A DNA stretch of 64,000 nucleotides from Parerythrobacter lutipelagi (GTDB lineage: Bacteria; Pseudomonadota; Alphaproteobacteria; Sphingomonadales; Sphingomonadaceae). Positions 32,411 to 41,756 of the stretch are shown here, in pieces. The translations under genes and the position numbers were made by a program. Each line of letters opens with the position of its first letter. The first letter of the stretch is position 1. The stretch spans positions 1,054,001 to 1,118,000 of the forward strand of contig NZ_SKCJ01000002.1 in assembly GCF_005434975.1 (NCBI RefSeq). The letters are read 5' to 3'. The notes beneath the pieces were generated by a model that was given only the letters and a program-made list of their open reading frames with translations, ran no database searches and was not told the origin of the DNA.

Positions 32411-32923
32411 CTAATAGTCGCCCAAACGCCCCAGCTGTTCGACCCGTGCGATAACATCTTCGCACACCGCCGCGCTGGTGAAGGGGGTGATATCCCCGCC
32501 AAACAGAGCGATCTCTTTCACCAGTTTGGAGGCAATCGGCTGGAGGGAAACATCTGCCATCAGGAATACCGTTTCGATATTGTCGTCGAGCTGCTGGTTC
32601 ATCCCGGCCATCTGGTACTCATACTCGAAGTCCGCGACGGCACGCAGCCCGCGAATTAGAACGCTGGCACCCTGCTTTTGTGCGAATTTGACCAGAAGCG
32701 CGTTAAATCCAACCACCTCCACATTGCCGATTCCCAGCGCCGCGACCTCGCGTTCAACCATCGACAGCCGTTCTTCAGTGCCGAACATCGGGTTCTTGGA
32801 TGGATTGGTGGTCACCCCGATAATCAAACGATCAACCAGTTTTGCTCCGCGCCGGATGATATCGGCATGGCCAAGTGTGACCGGGTCGAATGTGCCGGGG
32901 TAGATACCAATACGTTCGGCCAT
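32411..32923 (-). CDS. coaD: Phosphopantetheine adenylyltransferase
   Basis: Fourth step of coenzyme A synthesis: 4'-phosphopantetheine plus ATP to dephospho-CoA. The 170 residues have the nucleotidyltransferase motif YPGTFDPVTLGHADII (TxGH) and RGLRAVADFEYEYQMAGMNQ, and SLQPIASKLVKEIALFGGD (ISSxxVRE-like). The ATG overlaps the ispA stop by one base (TAATG). Confidence 0.97.
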   Translation of the reverse strand: MAERIGIYPGTFDPVTLGHADIIRRGAKLVDRLIIGVTTNPSKNPMFGTEERLSMVEREVAALGIGNVEVVGFNALLVKFAQKQGASVLIRGLRAVADFEYEYQMAGMNQQLDDNIETVFLMADVSLQPIASKLVKEIALFGGDITPFTSAAVCEDVIARVEQLGRLGDY

Positions 32924-33831
32924 TACCGATCCCTTTCCACAATGAATCGCGCCAGTGCCCTGAGCAAATCGGCCTCGGTGCCGTGCCCTGCAAGGTGCCC
33001 TATCGCTTGATCCACGAGCGCGCGCGCCTGCTTGCGCGCGGGCTCAACACCCATCAAGGTGACAAAGGTCTGTTTGCCTTGTTCTTCATCCTTGCGCAGC
33101 GCCTTGCCGGCTTTCTCGGCATCCCCTTCGACATCGAGCAGATCGTCGGCGATCTGGAACGCGAGGCCGATGTCGCGGGCGTAGGCGCGCAGATGCGTGC
33201 GCCCCTCGGGCGCAATCTTGCCGAGTATTGCACCCATCTCGACAGATGCCGCCAGCAGCGCACCGGTCTTCAATTGCTGCAGGCGCGTAATGGTGTGAAG
33301 ATCGTAGTCTTCACCTTCGGATTCGATGTCCATCATCTGGCCGCCTGCCATGCCATCCTTGCCGCTTGCTGCCGCAAGCGTTGCAATCAGTTCGGCCCGC
33401 GTAAACGGATCGGAGCAGGTTGCTGTCTCAGACAGGATCTCGAACGCGAGAGCGTGAAGCGAGTCCCCGGCCAGCACCGCAGTCGCTTCGTCGAATTCCC
33501 GGTGTAGTGTCGGCTTGCCATGCCGCAGATCGTCGTCATCCATACAGGGCAAATCGTCATGGATCAGCGAATAGACATGGATCGCTTCGACGGCGCACCC
33601 AGTCCGCACCGCCGCGTCTCGGTCCACGCCGAACATGTCCGCAGTGGCGGTGACGAGCAGCGGGCGAACGCGCTTGCCGCCGCCCATCGCGGCATAACGC
33701 ATCGCTTCGACCAGGCGTGCTCTGGAATCGTCAGGGACAGGCAGAAAAGCGTCGAACGTCGCGTCAACTTCACGCTGGATGCGCTGGAGCCCGGTTTTGA
33801 GGAGCGAGTCCGGCAAATCAGTCACGCTCAT
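32923..33831 (-). CDS. ispA: Farnesyl (short-chain polyprenyl) diphosphate synthase
   Basis: Condenses IPP with DMAPP/GPP to farnesyl diphosphate for quinones, undecaprenol and carotenoids. The 302 residues have the first Asp-rich motif in YSLIHDDLPCMDDDDLRHG (DDxxxxD, bacterial type II FPPS), GKRVRP and the second Asp motif in LAFQIADDLLDVEGD. A geranylgeranyl specificity cannot be excluded. Preceded by xseB at 1-base spacing, the usual xseB-ispA pair (no dxs follows here). Confidence 0.92.
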   Translation of the reverse strand: MSVTDLPDSLLKTGLQRIQREVDATFDAFLPVPDDSRARLVEAMRYAAMGGGKRVRPLLVTATADMFGVDRDAAVRTGCAVEAIHVYSLIHDDLPCMDDDDLRHGKPTLHREFDEATAVLAGDSLHALAFEILSETATCSDPFTRAELIATLAAASGKDGMAGGQMMDIESEGEDYDLHTITRLQQLKTGALLAASVEMGAILGKIAPEGRTHLRAYARDIGLAFQIADDLLDVEGDAEKAGKALRKDEEQGKQTFVTLMGVEPARKQARALVDQAIGHLAGHGTEADLLRALARFIVERDR

Positions 33832-33832
33832 C

Positions 33833-34084
33833 TTACCCGTCCGCATCAAGCGCTTCGGTTCCTGCAGCAGTCCCTCCGGCCCCTTGCACGATCTTCTCGA
33901 TCCGTGCTTGCGCCGAATTGAGCCGTTCCTGGCAATGCTTGCGCAGCGTCTCGCCGCGTTCATAGAGGTCGATCGATTCGTCGAGCGGGACATCCCCGCT
34001 TTCGAGCCGCCGCACTACGTCTTCCAGCGCCCCAAGGGCCTGTTCGAATGTCAGTTCTGATAGGTCGGGATTTTGCTGTGCCAT
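33833..34084 (-). CDS. xseB: Exodeoxyribonuclease VII small subunit
   Basis: An 83-residue helical-hairpin subunit that binds XseA in exonuclease VII. Landmarks are LTFEQALGALEDVVRRLESGDVPLDESI and YERGETLRKHCQERLNSAQARIEKI. The start MAQQNPDLSE (34084) is preferred to an upstream in-frame ATG at 34096. First gene of the xseB-ispA-coaD run. Confidence 0.95.
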   Translation of the reverse strand: MAQQNPDLSELTFEQALGALEDVVRRLESGDVPLDESIDLYERGETLRKHCQERLNSAQARIEKIVQGAGGTAAGTEALDADG

Positions 34085-34146
34085 GGCGTAGAGCATTGAC
34101 CGCGCGCTTCTGCGAGGTCAAGCAATGTGACAACAGGGAGAATACG

Positions 34147-34548
34147 ATGAAGTGGATTATCGCCTATGTCGGCGCTGCAGTGGCGTTTGGCGTGCTCGAT
34201 TCAATCTGGCTGCGCTGGGCCGGACCGAATCTTTATCGACCGGTCATTGGCGAAATCATGGCGGAGAATTTTCGCGTTGGCGCAGCGATCGCATTCTATC
34301 TGATCTACATCGCCGGTATGGTGTGGTTCGCGATCCGTCCTGGAATACTGAGCGGACAGGTCTCCACCGCGATCCTCAACGGAGCTCTGCTGGGCGCGCT
34401 ATGTTATGCGACATTCGATCTGACCAGCCAGGCGGTGATGAAAGTGTGGTCAACGCACATCAGCCTTGCCGATATCGCATGGGGAGCCTTTGCCACGGCG
34501 GTTGCCAGCGGGGTCGCTTGCTGGCTAACGCTGAAATTCGCGTCGTAA
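34147..34548 (+). CDS. DUF2177 family membrane protein
   Basis: A 133-residue protein with four predicted membrane helices (starting MKWIIAYVGAAVAFGVLDSIWL). It carries the family landmarks LDSIWLRW near residue 17 and CYATFDLTSQAVMKVWS near 83. The function is unknown. The ATG at 34147 has GGGAG 11 bases upstream. It is followed 24 bases later by another membrane protein. Confidence 0.85.
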   Translation: MKWIIAYVGAAVAFGVLDSIWLRWAGPNLYRPVIGEIMAENFRVGAAIAFYLIYIAGMVWFAIRPGILSGQVSTAILNGALLGALCYATFDLTSQAVMKVWSTHISLADIAWGAFATAVASGVACWLTLKFAS

Positions 34549-34572
34549 GAAAGAAAACAGGGGGTCAGACGC

Positions 34573-35253
34573 ATGTTTATCGGGCATTGGGCACCGGCGT
34601 TGGCCGCAGCAGCGGTCAGCAAGGATGCGCCGAAACTTTCCACGCTGTTTATCGGCGCGCAACTGGTGGACTGGGGTTTCATGGCCTTTGGTCTTGTCGG
34701 TCTTGAAAAGGTCCGGATCGAGCCAGGCTTTACCGCGCTGAGTCCGCTCGACTTGTACCACATGCCGTTTACCCACAGCCTCGTCGGCACCCTGGTATGG
34801 GCATTGGTCTTTGCCTTCATCATTATGGTCGGAAGACGAAATGCGGGGGCGGCAATACTGGCCGGCCTGGTAGTCCTGTCGCATTGGGTGCTCGATTGGC
34901 TCGTCCACGCGCCGGACCTGACTCTGGCAGGTGGTGAGAACAAATTCGGCCTTGGACTGTGGGACTATCCCTGGATTGTTATCCCGCTCGAGCTGGTGCT
35001 CGTGATTGGCAGCTTCACATATTACATGCGGCGAACAAAAGGCCCGATGGGGCCGGCATTCGTCTTGCTTTTCGTGTTGCTGGCTATGCAGGCTTTCAGC
35101 TGGTTCGGCCCAGCGCCGTCTCCGAACCCGACGATATTCTTCATTACCGGCCTCGTCGCATTCACGATTATCACCCTGCTTGCGAAATGGGTGGGTGATA
35201 CAAGGTGGCATAAGAGCCAGGTAGGGCTAGCGGTTCCGAGCGCCTATCGCTAA
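34573..35253 (+). CDS. Multi-spanning membrane protein with conserved His/Asp motifs
   Basis: A 226-residue protein with about six membrane segments. Conserved-looking polar residues lie at membrane edges: [31 protein letters not shown] and WDYPW. The GHW...THS...SHWxLDxxxH pattern resembles YdjM/metal-dependent membrane hydrolase-like families; an enzymatic role is inference. Likely co-transcribed with the DUF2177 gene upstream; purL follows 10 bases later. Confidence 0.75.
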   Translation: MFIGHWAPALAAAAVSKDAPKLSTLFIGAQLVDWGFMAFGLVGLEKVRIEPGFTALSPLDLYHMPFTHSLVGTLVWALVFAFIIMVGRRNAGAAILAGLVVLSHWVLDWLVHAPDLTLAGGENKFGLGLWDYPWIVIPLELVLVIGSFTYYMRRTKGPMGPAFVLLFVLLAMQAFSWFGPAPSPNPTIFFITGLVAFTIITLLAKWVGDTRWHKSQVGLAVPSAYR

Positions 35254-35263
35254 ATGCGCGCGC

Positions 35264-37480
35264 ATGGCAGCTACCGCAGAATCGATCACCCCGCCCATCA
35301 CTCCGGAAGTCGTCGAACAGCACGGCCTCAGTCCTGAGGAATACGAGCGTGTGCTCAGCGCCCTAGGGCGTGAGCCGAACCTCGTCGAACTGGGCATTTT
35401 CTCGGTAATGTGGTCCGAGCACTGCTCGTACAAGTCGAGCCGGCTGCATCTCAAGAAGCTGCCGACGGAAGCCCCGTGGGTCATCTGCGGCCCGGGTGAA
35501 AATGCCGGCGTGATCGACATCGGGGACGGTCCTGACGGCCAGAAGCTGGCGGCTATCTTCAAGATGGAGAGCCACAACCACCCAAGCTACATCGAGCCCT
35601 ATCAGGGCGCTGCAACGGGTGTCGGCGGCATCCTGCGCGATGTATTCACCATGGGCGCGCGCCCGGTGGCGAATGCCAATGCGCTCAGGTTCGGGCGGCC
35701 CGATCACCCGAAGATGCAACACCTTGTGAAGGGGGTCGTCGCAGGCATCGGCGGCTATGGCAATTGTGTCGGCGTACCGACCGTTTGCGGTGAGACCAAT
35801 TTCCACCCCGCATATGACGGCAACATCCTCGTCAACGCGATGACGGTGGGTGTCGCTGACGCGGACAAGATATTCTATTCGGCGGCCACGGGGGTCGGCA
35901 ATCCGATTGTCTATGTCGGATCGAAAACCGGACGCGACGGGATCCACGGCGCAACCATGGCCAGCGCCGACTTCGGCGAGGACGCGGAGGCCAAACGCCC
36001 GACCGTGCAGGTCGGTGACCCCTTCACGGAGAAACTTCTGATCGAAGCCTGTCTCGAACTCATGGCCACCGATGCCATAGTCGCGATCCAGGATATGGGC
36101 GCGGCCGGGCTGACATCCTCCAGTGTCGAGATGGCGACCAACGGCAAGGCTGGGATCCGGCTCGACATGAATATGGTGCCGTGCCGCGAGGAAGGCATGA
36201 CGCCGTATGAAATGATGTTGAGCGAGAGCCAGGAGCGGATGCTCATGGTTTTGAAGCCCGGCAAGGAGCCGATGGCCGAAGCGATTTTTCGGAAGTGGGA
36301 GCTCGATTTCGCAGTCATCGGCGAAGTCACCGATACGCGGCACATGGTGCTCGAATTCGATGGCGAAGTTGTGTGCGACATCCCGCTCGGCCCGCTCGCT
36401 GCGGATGCCCCCGAATACGACCGCCCTTACCTTTCGAAAGAGGAGTATCGGGCATGGGCAAATGTGCCACCACTGGATGCAGCGCCACAAGGGGGCGACA
36501 TCGGAGCGGATCTGCTCAAGCTGATGGCCAACCCCGCCCTCGCCTCGCGCCGCTGGATCGCCGAACAATATGACAGCCAGGTTGGCGCGGACACGTTGCA
36601 AACAGGCGGCGATGCCGGTGTCGTGCGCGTGCACGGCACGAAGAAAGCGCTGGCAATCACCACCGACTGCACGCCGCGTTATGTTTATGCCGATCCATAC
36701 GAAGGCGGCAAACAGGCGATCGCCGAAGCGTATCGCAATCTATGCGCCGTGGGCGCGCGTCCACTGTCTGTGACAAATTGCCTCAATTTCGCCAATCCGC
36801 AGCGTCCCGAAATCATGAGCCAGTTCGTCCATGCGCTCGAAGGCATGGGCGAGGCCTGCCGGGCGCTCGACTTCCCGATCGTAAGCGGCAATGTCAGCCT
36901 CTATAATGAGAGCAAGGCGACCGGAGGCGGGTCGGCAATTTTGCCGACACCGGCAATCGGCGGCGTTGGCATCATCGAAGACTACGGCACGATGGCCACC
37001 ATGGGCTTCAAATCGGAGGGCGATCTGATCGCCATCATCGGACCCAATTATCCCGAGCTTGGTCAATCGGTCTGGCTGCGCGAAATCCATGGTCTCGAAG
37101 CCGGAGAGCCGCCCAAGGTGGAGCTGGCCGACGAGCGGCTGAATGGAGAGATCATCCGCCAGCTGATCGCTGAGGGCAAGGTGACCGCCGTGCATGACAT
37201 CTCCGACGGCGGTGTCGCCGTGGCACTTGCGGAAATGGCCCTGTCAGGCGGCATGGGTGCGACTGTCGATGCAATGACCAGCGAGTTTGCCTTCAGCGAA
37301 AGTCAGGCGCGCTATATCGTCACCTATCGCAACGAAGCCGACCTCGACCGGAACGAAGTGCCGTTCGAAAAAATCGGCCAAGTCGGCGGCGATGCCCTCA
37401 AGATCGGCGATAGCATCGTCACGTTTGCGGCCATGCGGGAAGCGCATGAAAGTTTCTTCCGCGACTGGATGGAAGTCTGA
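35264..37480 (+). CDS. purL: Phosphoribosylformylglycinamidine synthase, PurL subunit
   Basis: The ATP-dependent subunit of the PurLQS complex, which converts FGAR to FGAM in purine synthesis. The 738 residues are the small-PurL length. Visible are EHCSYKSSR, the [14 protein letters not shown] nucleotide loop, [21 protein letters not shown], and a second half with [17 protein letters not shown] and [16 protein letters not shown]. All family loops are intact. Confidence 0.97.
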   Translation: MAATAESITPPITPEVVEQHGLSPEEYERVLSALGREPNLVELGIFSVMWSEHCSYKSSRLHLKKLPTEAPWVICGPGENAGVIDIGDGPDGQKLAAIFKMESHNHPSYIEPYQGAATGVGGILRDVFTMGARPVANANALRFGRPDHPKMQHLVKGVVAGIGGYGNCVGVPTVCGETNFHPAYDGNILVNAMTVGVADADKIFYSAATGVGNPIVYVGSKTGRDGIHGATMASADFGEDAEAKRPTVQVGDPFTEKLLIEACLELMATDAIVAIQDMGAAGLTSSSVEMATNGKAGIRLDMNMVPCREEGMTPYEMMLSESQERMLMVLKPGKEPMAEAIFRKWELDFAVIGEVTDTRHMVLEFDGEVVCDIPLGPLAADAPEYDRPYLSKEEYRAWANVPPLDAAPQGGDIGADLLKLMANPALASRRWIAEQYDSQVGADTLQTGGDAGVVRVHGTKKALAITTDCTPRYVYADPYEGGKQAIAEAYRNLCAVGARPLSVTNCLNFANPQRPEIMSQFVHALEGMGEACRALDFPIVSGNVSLYNESKATGGGSAILPTPAIGGVGIIEDYGTMATMGFKSEGDLIAIIGPNYPELGQSVWLREIHGLEAGEPPKVELADERLNGEIIRQLIAEGKVTAVHDISDGGVAVALAEMALSGGMGATVDAMTSEFAFSESQARYIVTYRNEADLDRNEVPFEKIGQVGGDALKIGDSIVTFAAMREAHESFFRDWMEV

Positions 37481-37492
37481 CTACACAGGCTG

Positions 37493-37825
37493 GTGGGCGT
37501 GCTCCAGCTGTCCTTGCACTATGGCGGGCACCTGGCCGCGCCCTTTGCGATTGCGTGGCTTGTCTGGCGTGAAAGGTGGAAGCAGGCGGGCTTGATCATC
37601 CTGGCTGCGAACCTGATCGATCTCGACCACCTGCTTGCCAACCTGATTTTTGACCCCGGCCGATGCAGTATCGGGTTCCATCCACTGCACACCCTCTATG
37701 CCGCGATGATATATGCCGCGCTATTGCTTGTTCCGAAATGGTGGGTTCGCGCTTTTGCCGTCGGTGCGCTATGGCATCTGGTTGTTGATTGGGGCGATTG
37801 CCGCATGCAGCTGATGGGAGCGTGA
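37493..37825 (+). CDS. DUF6122 family membrane protein
   Basis: A 110-residue protein from a GTG at 37493 with about three membrane helices. It carries the family's invariant-looking NLIDLDHLLANLIFDPGRCS and IGFHPLHTLYA, and ends in WHLVVDWGDCRMQ. His/Asp clusters near the membrane suggest a metal site; the function is unknown. Close behind purL and 4 bases before the DUF3052 gene. Confidence 0.82.
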   Translation: MGVLQLSLHYGGHLAAPFAIAWLVWRERWKQAGLIILAANLIDLDHLLANLIFDPGRCSIGFHPLHTLYAAMIYAALLLVPKWWVRAFAVGALWHLVVDWGDCRMQLMGA

Positions 37826-37829
37826 ATTC

Positions 37830-38237
37830 ATGGCAAGCGGCTATTCCGGCACACCATTGGCGAAAAAGCTTTCATTGCGAGACGGGCAGCGTGTGTGGTT
37901 CCATGCCATGCCTGAAAGTGTGCAGGACGAGATCGGGGAATATGCGCTTGAACTTTGCCCGGTCTTGGAGCCGGCTGAAGGGATCGACGCTGCACATATT
38001 TTCACCACGGAACGTGCCGAACTCGAGACCCTGCTGACAGCGCTGCGCAACCAGATCGCCAAGGATGGTCATATCTGGGTCAGCTGGCCGAAAAAAGCGG
38101 CGAAAGTTGCAACCGACATCAATGAAGACACGATACGGGAAGTGTGCCTGCCGATGGGACTGGTCGATACGAAGGTTTGCGCAGTCGACGATGTCTGGTC
38201 CGGTCTGAAACTCGTGATCAGGAAAGAATTGCGCTAG
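37830..38237 (+). CDS. DUF3052 family protein
   Basis: A 135-residue soluble protein starting MASGYSGTPLAKKLSLRDGQ, the family hallmark, with DGHIWVSWPKKAAK near residue 82 and a VDDVWSGLKLVIRK end. No membrane segment. The function is unknown. GGGAG 10 bases upstream supports the ATG at 37830. It converges with the Coq4-like gene, 3 bases apart. Confidence 0.88.
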   Translation: MASGYSGTPLAKKLSLRDGQRVWFHAMPESVQDEIGEYALELCPVLEPAEGIDAAHIFTTERAELETLLTALRNQIAKDGHIWVSWPKKAAKVATDINEDTIREVCLPMGLVDTKVCAVDDVWSGLKLVIRKELR

Positions 38238-38240
38238 CGA

Positions 38241-39032
38241 TCAGGCTGCTTGCTGCGAAGTCGGTTTCCAGTCTCCCTCACGATCGGGCAAGGTCTCGAA
38301 TATCCGCAGGCAATTGCGATAGGCATCCGGCCTGCCGACATTGAGGCGTTCACGAACTTCACCGATATCATCCGGCAACATCGAGAGCAGGTCTTGATGA
38401 GCCAGCTTTTTCGCTTCTCGTCCCAGTCGCCTGCCTTCAGCGAGCGCCGCGGCCACCGGTCCCGATAGACCGCTTTCTTTCTTGATCTGACGCGCGCCCA
38501 TATAGGCGATGAAGATCACGCCGGGGCTGTGGTTTTGCTCGTAGCTGAAGCCGAGCAGGCAGACCTCACCCAATGGGTCACGCCCATAACCGGTCAGCAC
38601 GTGAAAAAGATCATGCGTGTCCCGCAGGCGTTCGATGTACCACTCGTAGAGGTCTTCGAAACGCTCCGACTTCGGCTTGAACCTGTGGCTTTCTTCCACC
38701 AGCCCGGCGGCAGACAGCCCTTCCCGCTCCATGAATTCGATATATTTCCGGGCAAGCGAATTCGGAGCACAATCGGCCCAGCGCTGGTGATTGTCGAGGG
38801 AGCTGACGAGGTCCTCATCGCGCTGCATCAGATGCTGCGCCTCGTCAGTCCCGAGGAAGGCTTCCATTTGACGGAGGCTCTTCTTGCCCTTCAATGCTTC
38901 GATGATGTGAAAGACTTGCGCCGTGTCTTCCTTGTCCTGCACCAGCTTGCCGAAATGCCGCAGCGCCTTGACCGGACGAAAGCCGGTCACCTTGCGGTTG
39001 CGGTGGACCAATGGTCGATCAAGCAATGACAT
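38241..39032 (-). CDS. Coq4 family protein (ubiquinone biosynthesis)
   Basis: A 263-residue protein with the Coq4 metal motif HDLFHVLTGYGRDPLGE, i.e. HDxxH-x11-E, about residue 140. Coq4 organises the ubiquinone synthome and takes part in ring modification; bacterial members are less studied. The ATG at 39032 fits a GGA 8 bases before it; three further in-frame ATGs up to 39074 are possible. A long-stem aromatic region LLGFSYEQNHSPGVIFIAYMG follows the metal motif. Confidence 0.85.
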   Translation of the reverse strand: MSLLDRPLVHRNRKVTGFRPVKALRHFGKLVQDKEDTAQVFHIIEALKGKKSLRQMEAFLGTDEAQHLMQRDEDLVSSLDNHQRWADCAPNSLARKYIEFMEREGLSAAGLVEESHRFKPKSERFEDLYEWYIERLRDTHDLFHVLTGYGRDPLGEVCLLGFSYEQNHSPGVIFIAYMGARQIKKESGLSGPVAAALAEGRRLGREAKKLAHQDLLSMLPDDIGEVRERLNVGRPDAYRNCLRIFETLPDREGDWKPTSQQAA

Positions 39033-39142
39033 GGCAGGTTCCATTTTCAAGCAGTCAACCATTGCAAACTGCAACCTACTTACAGCAATGTCAATAAGTA
39101 GCGTGCATGCAGGGGGTTTTCAGCTGTCGGAATTGACGCGAT

Positions 39143-39838
39143 ATGCACCGCATGACTCAAAGCGACTCCCAGCCCTACACACTTCCCGACCTGACTAATG
39201 AGGAGCGAATAGCTGGCGCCAACGCTTATCGAGAGCGTATGCAGTCGCGGCATACCTGCCGCCATTTCTCGGATCAATCGGTGCCGCGCGAAGTGATTGA
39301 AGCTGCCATCCTCGCAGCGGGGACTGCCCCCAATGGAGCAAACCATCAGCCGTGGCATTTCGCCGTGGTGGCTACGCCCGAGAAGAAAAGAGCAATCCGC
39401 GAGGCGGCAGAACAGGAGGAACGCCAGTTTTATGGCGAGGGTGAGGAAAAGCCCAAAGCCAGCAAGGAATGGCTTGAAGCGCTCGCTCCGATCGGGACCG
39501 ATGCCGAAAAGCCTTTTCTAGAGACGGCACCGTGGCTGATCGTGGTGTTCGCACAGCGCAAGGGCGGGATTGCCGAAGACGGGCGAACGCAAAACTACTA
39601 TGTGAACGAGAGCGTCGGGATTGCTTGCGGCATGCTGCTTTCAGCACTCCATGAAGCAGGGGTCGCCACCCTCACCCATACTCCGTCGCCCATGGGCTTC
39701 CTGCGCAATTTGTGCGGCCGGCCGGAACATGAAAAACCGCTGATGATTGTCGTTGCAGGCTTGCCGGCAGACGATGCGACGGTTCCAGCTCACGCAACAA
39801 TCAAAAAACCGCTCTCGCAGATTTCCAGCTGGCTCTGA
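39143..39838 (+). CDS. Nitroreductase family protein (iodotyrosine-deiodinase-like)
   Basis: A 231-residue FMN-dependent nitroreductase-fold protein. It has SRHTCRHFSDQSVPREVIEAAILAAG (FMN-binding Arg), TAPNGANHQPWHF and a C-terminal TLTHTPSPMGFLRNLCGRP. The THTPSPM..L pattern is that of the IYD/BluB-like subgroup. The substrate is unknown. Starts 39143 and 39152 are both in frame; the ribosome binding site is unclear. Confidence 0.87.
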   Translation: MHRMTQSDSQPYTLPDLTNEERIAGANAYRERMQSRHTCRHFSDQSVPREVIEAAILAAGTAPNGANHQPWHFAVVATPEKKRAIREAAEQEERQFYGEGEEKPKASKEWLEALAPIGTDAEKPFLETAPWLIVVFAQRKGGIAEDGRTQNYYVNESVGIACGMLLSALHEAGVATLTHTPSPMGFLRNLCGRPEHEKPLMIVVAGLPADDATVPAHATIKKPLSQISSWL

Positions 39839-39840
39839 CG

Positions 39841-40725
39841 CTAAGACGAAGTCCACTCGCTTGACGGGATCTCGAGCAGTTTCAGGATCGCAGTCAGGTC
39901 GCCCTGTTCGATCACGCCGTTAGCCGCCGCGCGTGCTTTCGGCTTGGCATGGTAGGCAAAGCCGAAATCGGCGGCCTCAAGCATCGGAATGTCATTCGCG
40001 CCATCGCCCGATGCAAGCGAAACTGCGCCATCCGTGAATGCCGACACTTCCTCTTCAAGAACCTGCTGCTTCACCCGGCTGTCAGTAATCGGACTGACAA
40101 GCCCGCCGGTCAGCTTTCCGCCCGTGACTTCCAACCTGTTGCCGACCACCCGTTCGAATGCCAGCATCTTTCCGACCGGATCGGCGAAATGGTGGAAACC
40201 ACCGGTGACAAGTATGGTGCGGCACCCGTGATTGCGCAGGGTACCCACAAGCACTGCTGCCCCTGTCATCGGCGTAATGCGCTGGTCCAGACATTCGGCG
40301 ATGGCATCTTCACTTAGTCCGGCCAGCAAGCCCACCCGTTCGCGCAATGCGCTCTCAAAATCGAGCTCTCCCTGCATCGCCCGCTCGGTAATCTCGGCAA
40401 CACGATCCTTTAGCCCCGCGTAATCGGCCAATTCGTCAATGCATTCCTGGCCGATCATGGTTGAGTCCATGTCGGAAACGAAGACTTGTGGTACGGATAT
40501 TTCGCGCGTGCTGATAAGCATGTCGCACGGCGCAAATACCTCATCGAGGATTTTGCGAAGCTGGTCAGGTTCCCCTTCTGGCAGAGCGAATTGCAGCACC
40601 TCGCCGCTGAATTCGAGCATCTGGACCTTGGCAATGCGCATACCGGCAGCCTCGATCAACCTGACAGTCTGTTCGACACGCGTTTCAAGTCCTCGCGGGT
40701 CTGCTATCAACCGGGCGATGAGCAC
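39841..40725 (-). CDS. serB: Phosphoserine phosphatase
   Basis: The last step of serine synthesis. The 294-residue protein has an N-terminal ACT-like part (to about 90) and a HAD domain with VSDMDSTMIGQECIDELA (nucleophile Asp), LVTGGFHHF and GDGANDIPML. The GTG at 40725 has GGAG 8 bases upstream. It diverges from miaA, and the two starts overlap by a few bases, so both promoters would lie inside the partner gene or be very short. Confidence 0.94.
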   Translation of the reverse strand: MLIARLIADPRGLETRVEQTVRLIEAAGMRIAKVQMLEFSGEVLQFALPEGEPDQLRKILDEVFAPCDMLISTREISVPQVFVSDMDSTMIGQECIDELADYAGLKDRVAEITERAMQGELDFESALRERVGLLAGLSEDAIAECLDQRITPMTGAAVLVGTLRNHGCRTILVTGGFHHFADPVGKMLAFERVVGNRLEVTGGKLTGGLVSPITDSRVKQQVLEEEVSAFTDGAVSLASGDGANDIPMLEAADFGFAYHAKPKARAAANGVIEQGDLTAILKLLEIPSSEWTSS

Positions 40726-41665
40726 TACAAATTCTCCTGTGAAACAGCCGGTCGCGCTCATTGCAGGGCCAACGGCGAGCGGCAAGAGCGGATTAGCGCT
40801 CGATTTGGCAGATGCGCTTTGTGCCGCCGGGCGCAAAGTTGTCATCATCAATGCCGACAGCGTGCAGGTCTATCGCGATATTCCGGTTCTGTCTGCCGCG
40901 CCGAGTGCTGCGGAAATGGAGCAGCACCCGCATCGGCTATATGGCGCATGGGACGGCGCCACCGCCTGTTCCGCAGCGGATTGGTCGCAAAAGGCGAGAG
41001 ACCAGATTGTCGCCGCCCACTCGCAAGGGACGATCCCGATCCTGTGCGGCGGCACCGGCCTCTATATGCGGACGCTGCTTGAAGGTATTGCGCCGGTTCC
41101 GGAGATTGACCCCGAGGTTCGTGCGGCAGTGCGCGGCCTCTCCCAGGATGAGGCACGTGCAGCACTCGAACTAGAAGACCCGAATGCCGCCAGTCGCCTT
41201 GCGCCAGCGGATGTTGCAAGGACTGCGCGCGCGCTTGAAGTCTTCCGGTCGAGCGGGAAAACGCTGGCCGAGTGGCAGCAGCACAAATCGGGCGGCATCG
41301 GTGGGCATGTTTCGCTCCATGCAGCCGTGTTGCTACCTGAGCGCGAATGGCTGTTCGATCGTTGCAACAGAAGGTTCGAGACGATGCTCGTTGACGGCGC
41401 AATTGCGGAGGTCGAGTTGCTGCGGTCTCGCGAGCTGGATCCCGCCCTTCCGGTGATGAGAGCCATTGGGGTGCGAGAGATCGGCGCATGGCTGGAAGGT
41501 GAAGTATCGCGCGATGAAATGATCCAATCTGGACAGTTGGCGACTAGGCAATATGCCAAGCGGCAGTATACCTGGTTTCGCAATCAGCCGCCTGCAAGCT
41601 GGCATCGCGCCGAGTCTCAAAATGTCGATTTGCGTAGTTTATTTGGAACTTTATTGCGTTTTTAG
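40718..41665 (+). CDS. miaA: tRNA dimethylallyltransferase
   Basis: Adds the dimethylallyl group to A37 of UNN-reading tRNAs. The 315 residues have the P-loop ALIAGPTASGKSGLAL, NADSVQVYRDIPVLSAAP, ILCGGTGLYMRTLL and the C-terminal QLATRQYAKRQYTWFRNQ. The ATG at 40718 has no strong ribosome binding site and overlaps the serB start; a GTG at 40739 is an alternative. Ends 92 bases before ilvB, with a strong hairpin in between. Confidence 0.95.
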   Translation: MSTTNSPVKQPVALIAGPTASGKSGLALDLADALCAAGRKVVIINADSVQVYRDIPVLSAAPSAAEMEQHPHRLYGAWDGATACSAADWSQKARDQIVAAHSQGTIPILCGGTGLYMRTLLEGIAPVPEIDPEVRAAVRGLSQDEARAALELEDPNAASRLAPADVARTARALEVFRSSGKTLAEWQQHKSGGIGGHVSLHAAVLLPEREWLFDRCNRRFETMLVDGAIAEVELLRSRELDPALPVMRAIGVREIGAWLEGEVSRDEMIQSGQLATRQYAKRQYTWFRNQPPASWHRAESQNVDLRSLFGTLLRF

Positions 41666-41709
41666 CTCTTGACGCATTACTTATGACTGCTAAGGCCACT
41701 GGGTACGAA

Positions 41710-41746
41710 GGCCCGGCGCATGTCCCCTGCGCCGGGCCATATTTTT
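41710..41746 (+). terminator. Perfect hairpin with T-run just before ilvB (terminator or attenuator)
   Basis: GGCCCGGCGCA (41710-41720) and TGCGCCGGGCC (41728-41738) are exactly complementary over 11 bp with a 7-base loop and are followed by ATATTTTT. The hairpin lies between the miaA stop (41665) and the ilvB start (41757), and the T-run touches the ilvB ribosome binding site. It may end the miaA transcript or attenuate ilvB. I found no short leader peptide rich in Ile/Leu/Val before it. Confidence 0.8.
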
Positions 41747-41756
41747 GGAGGAAGAC

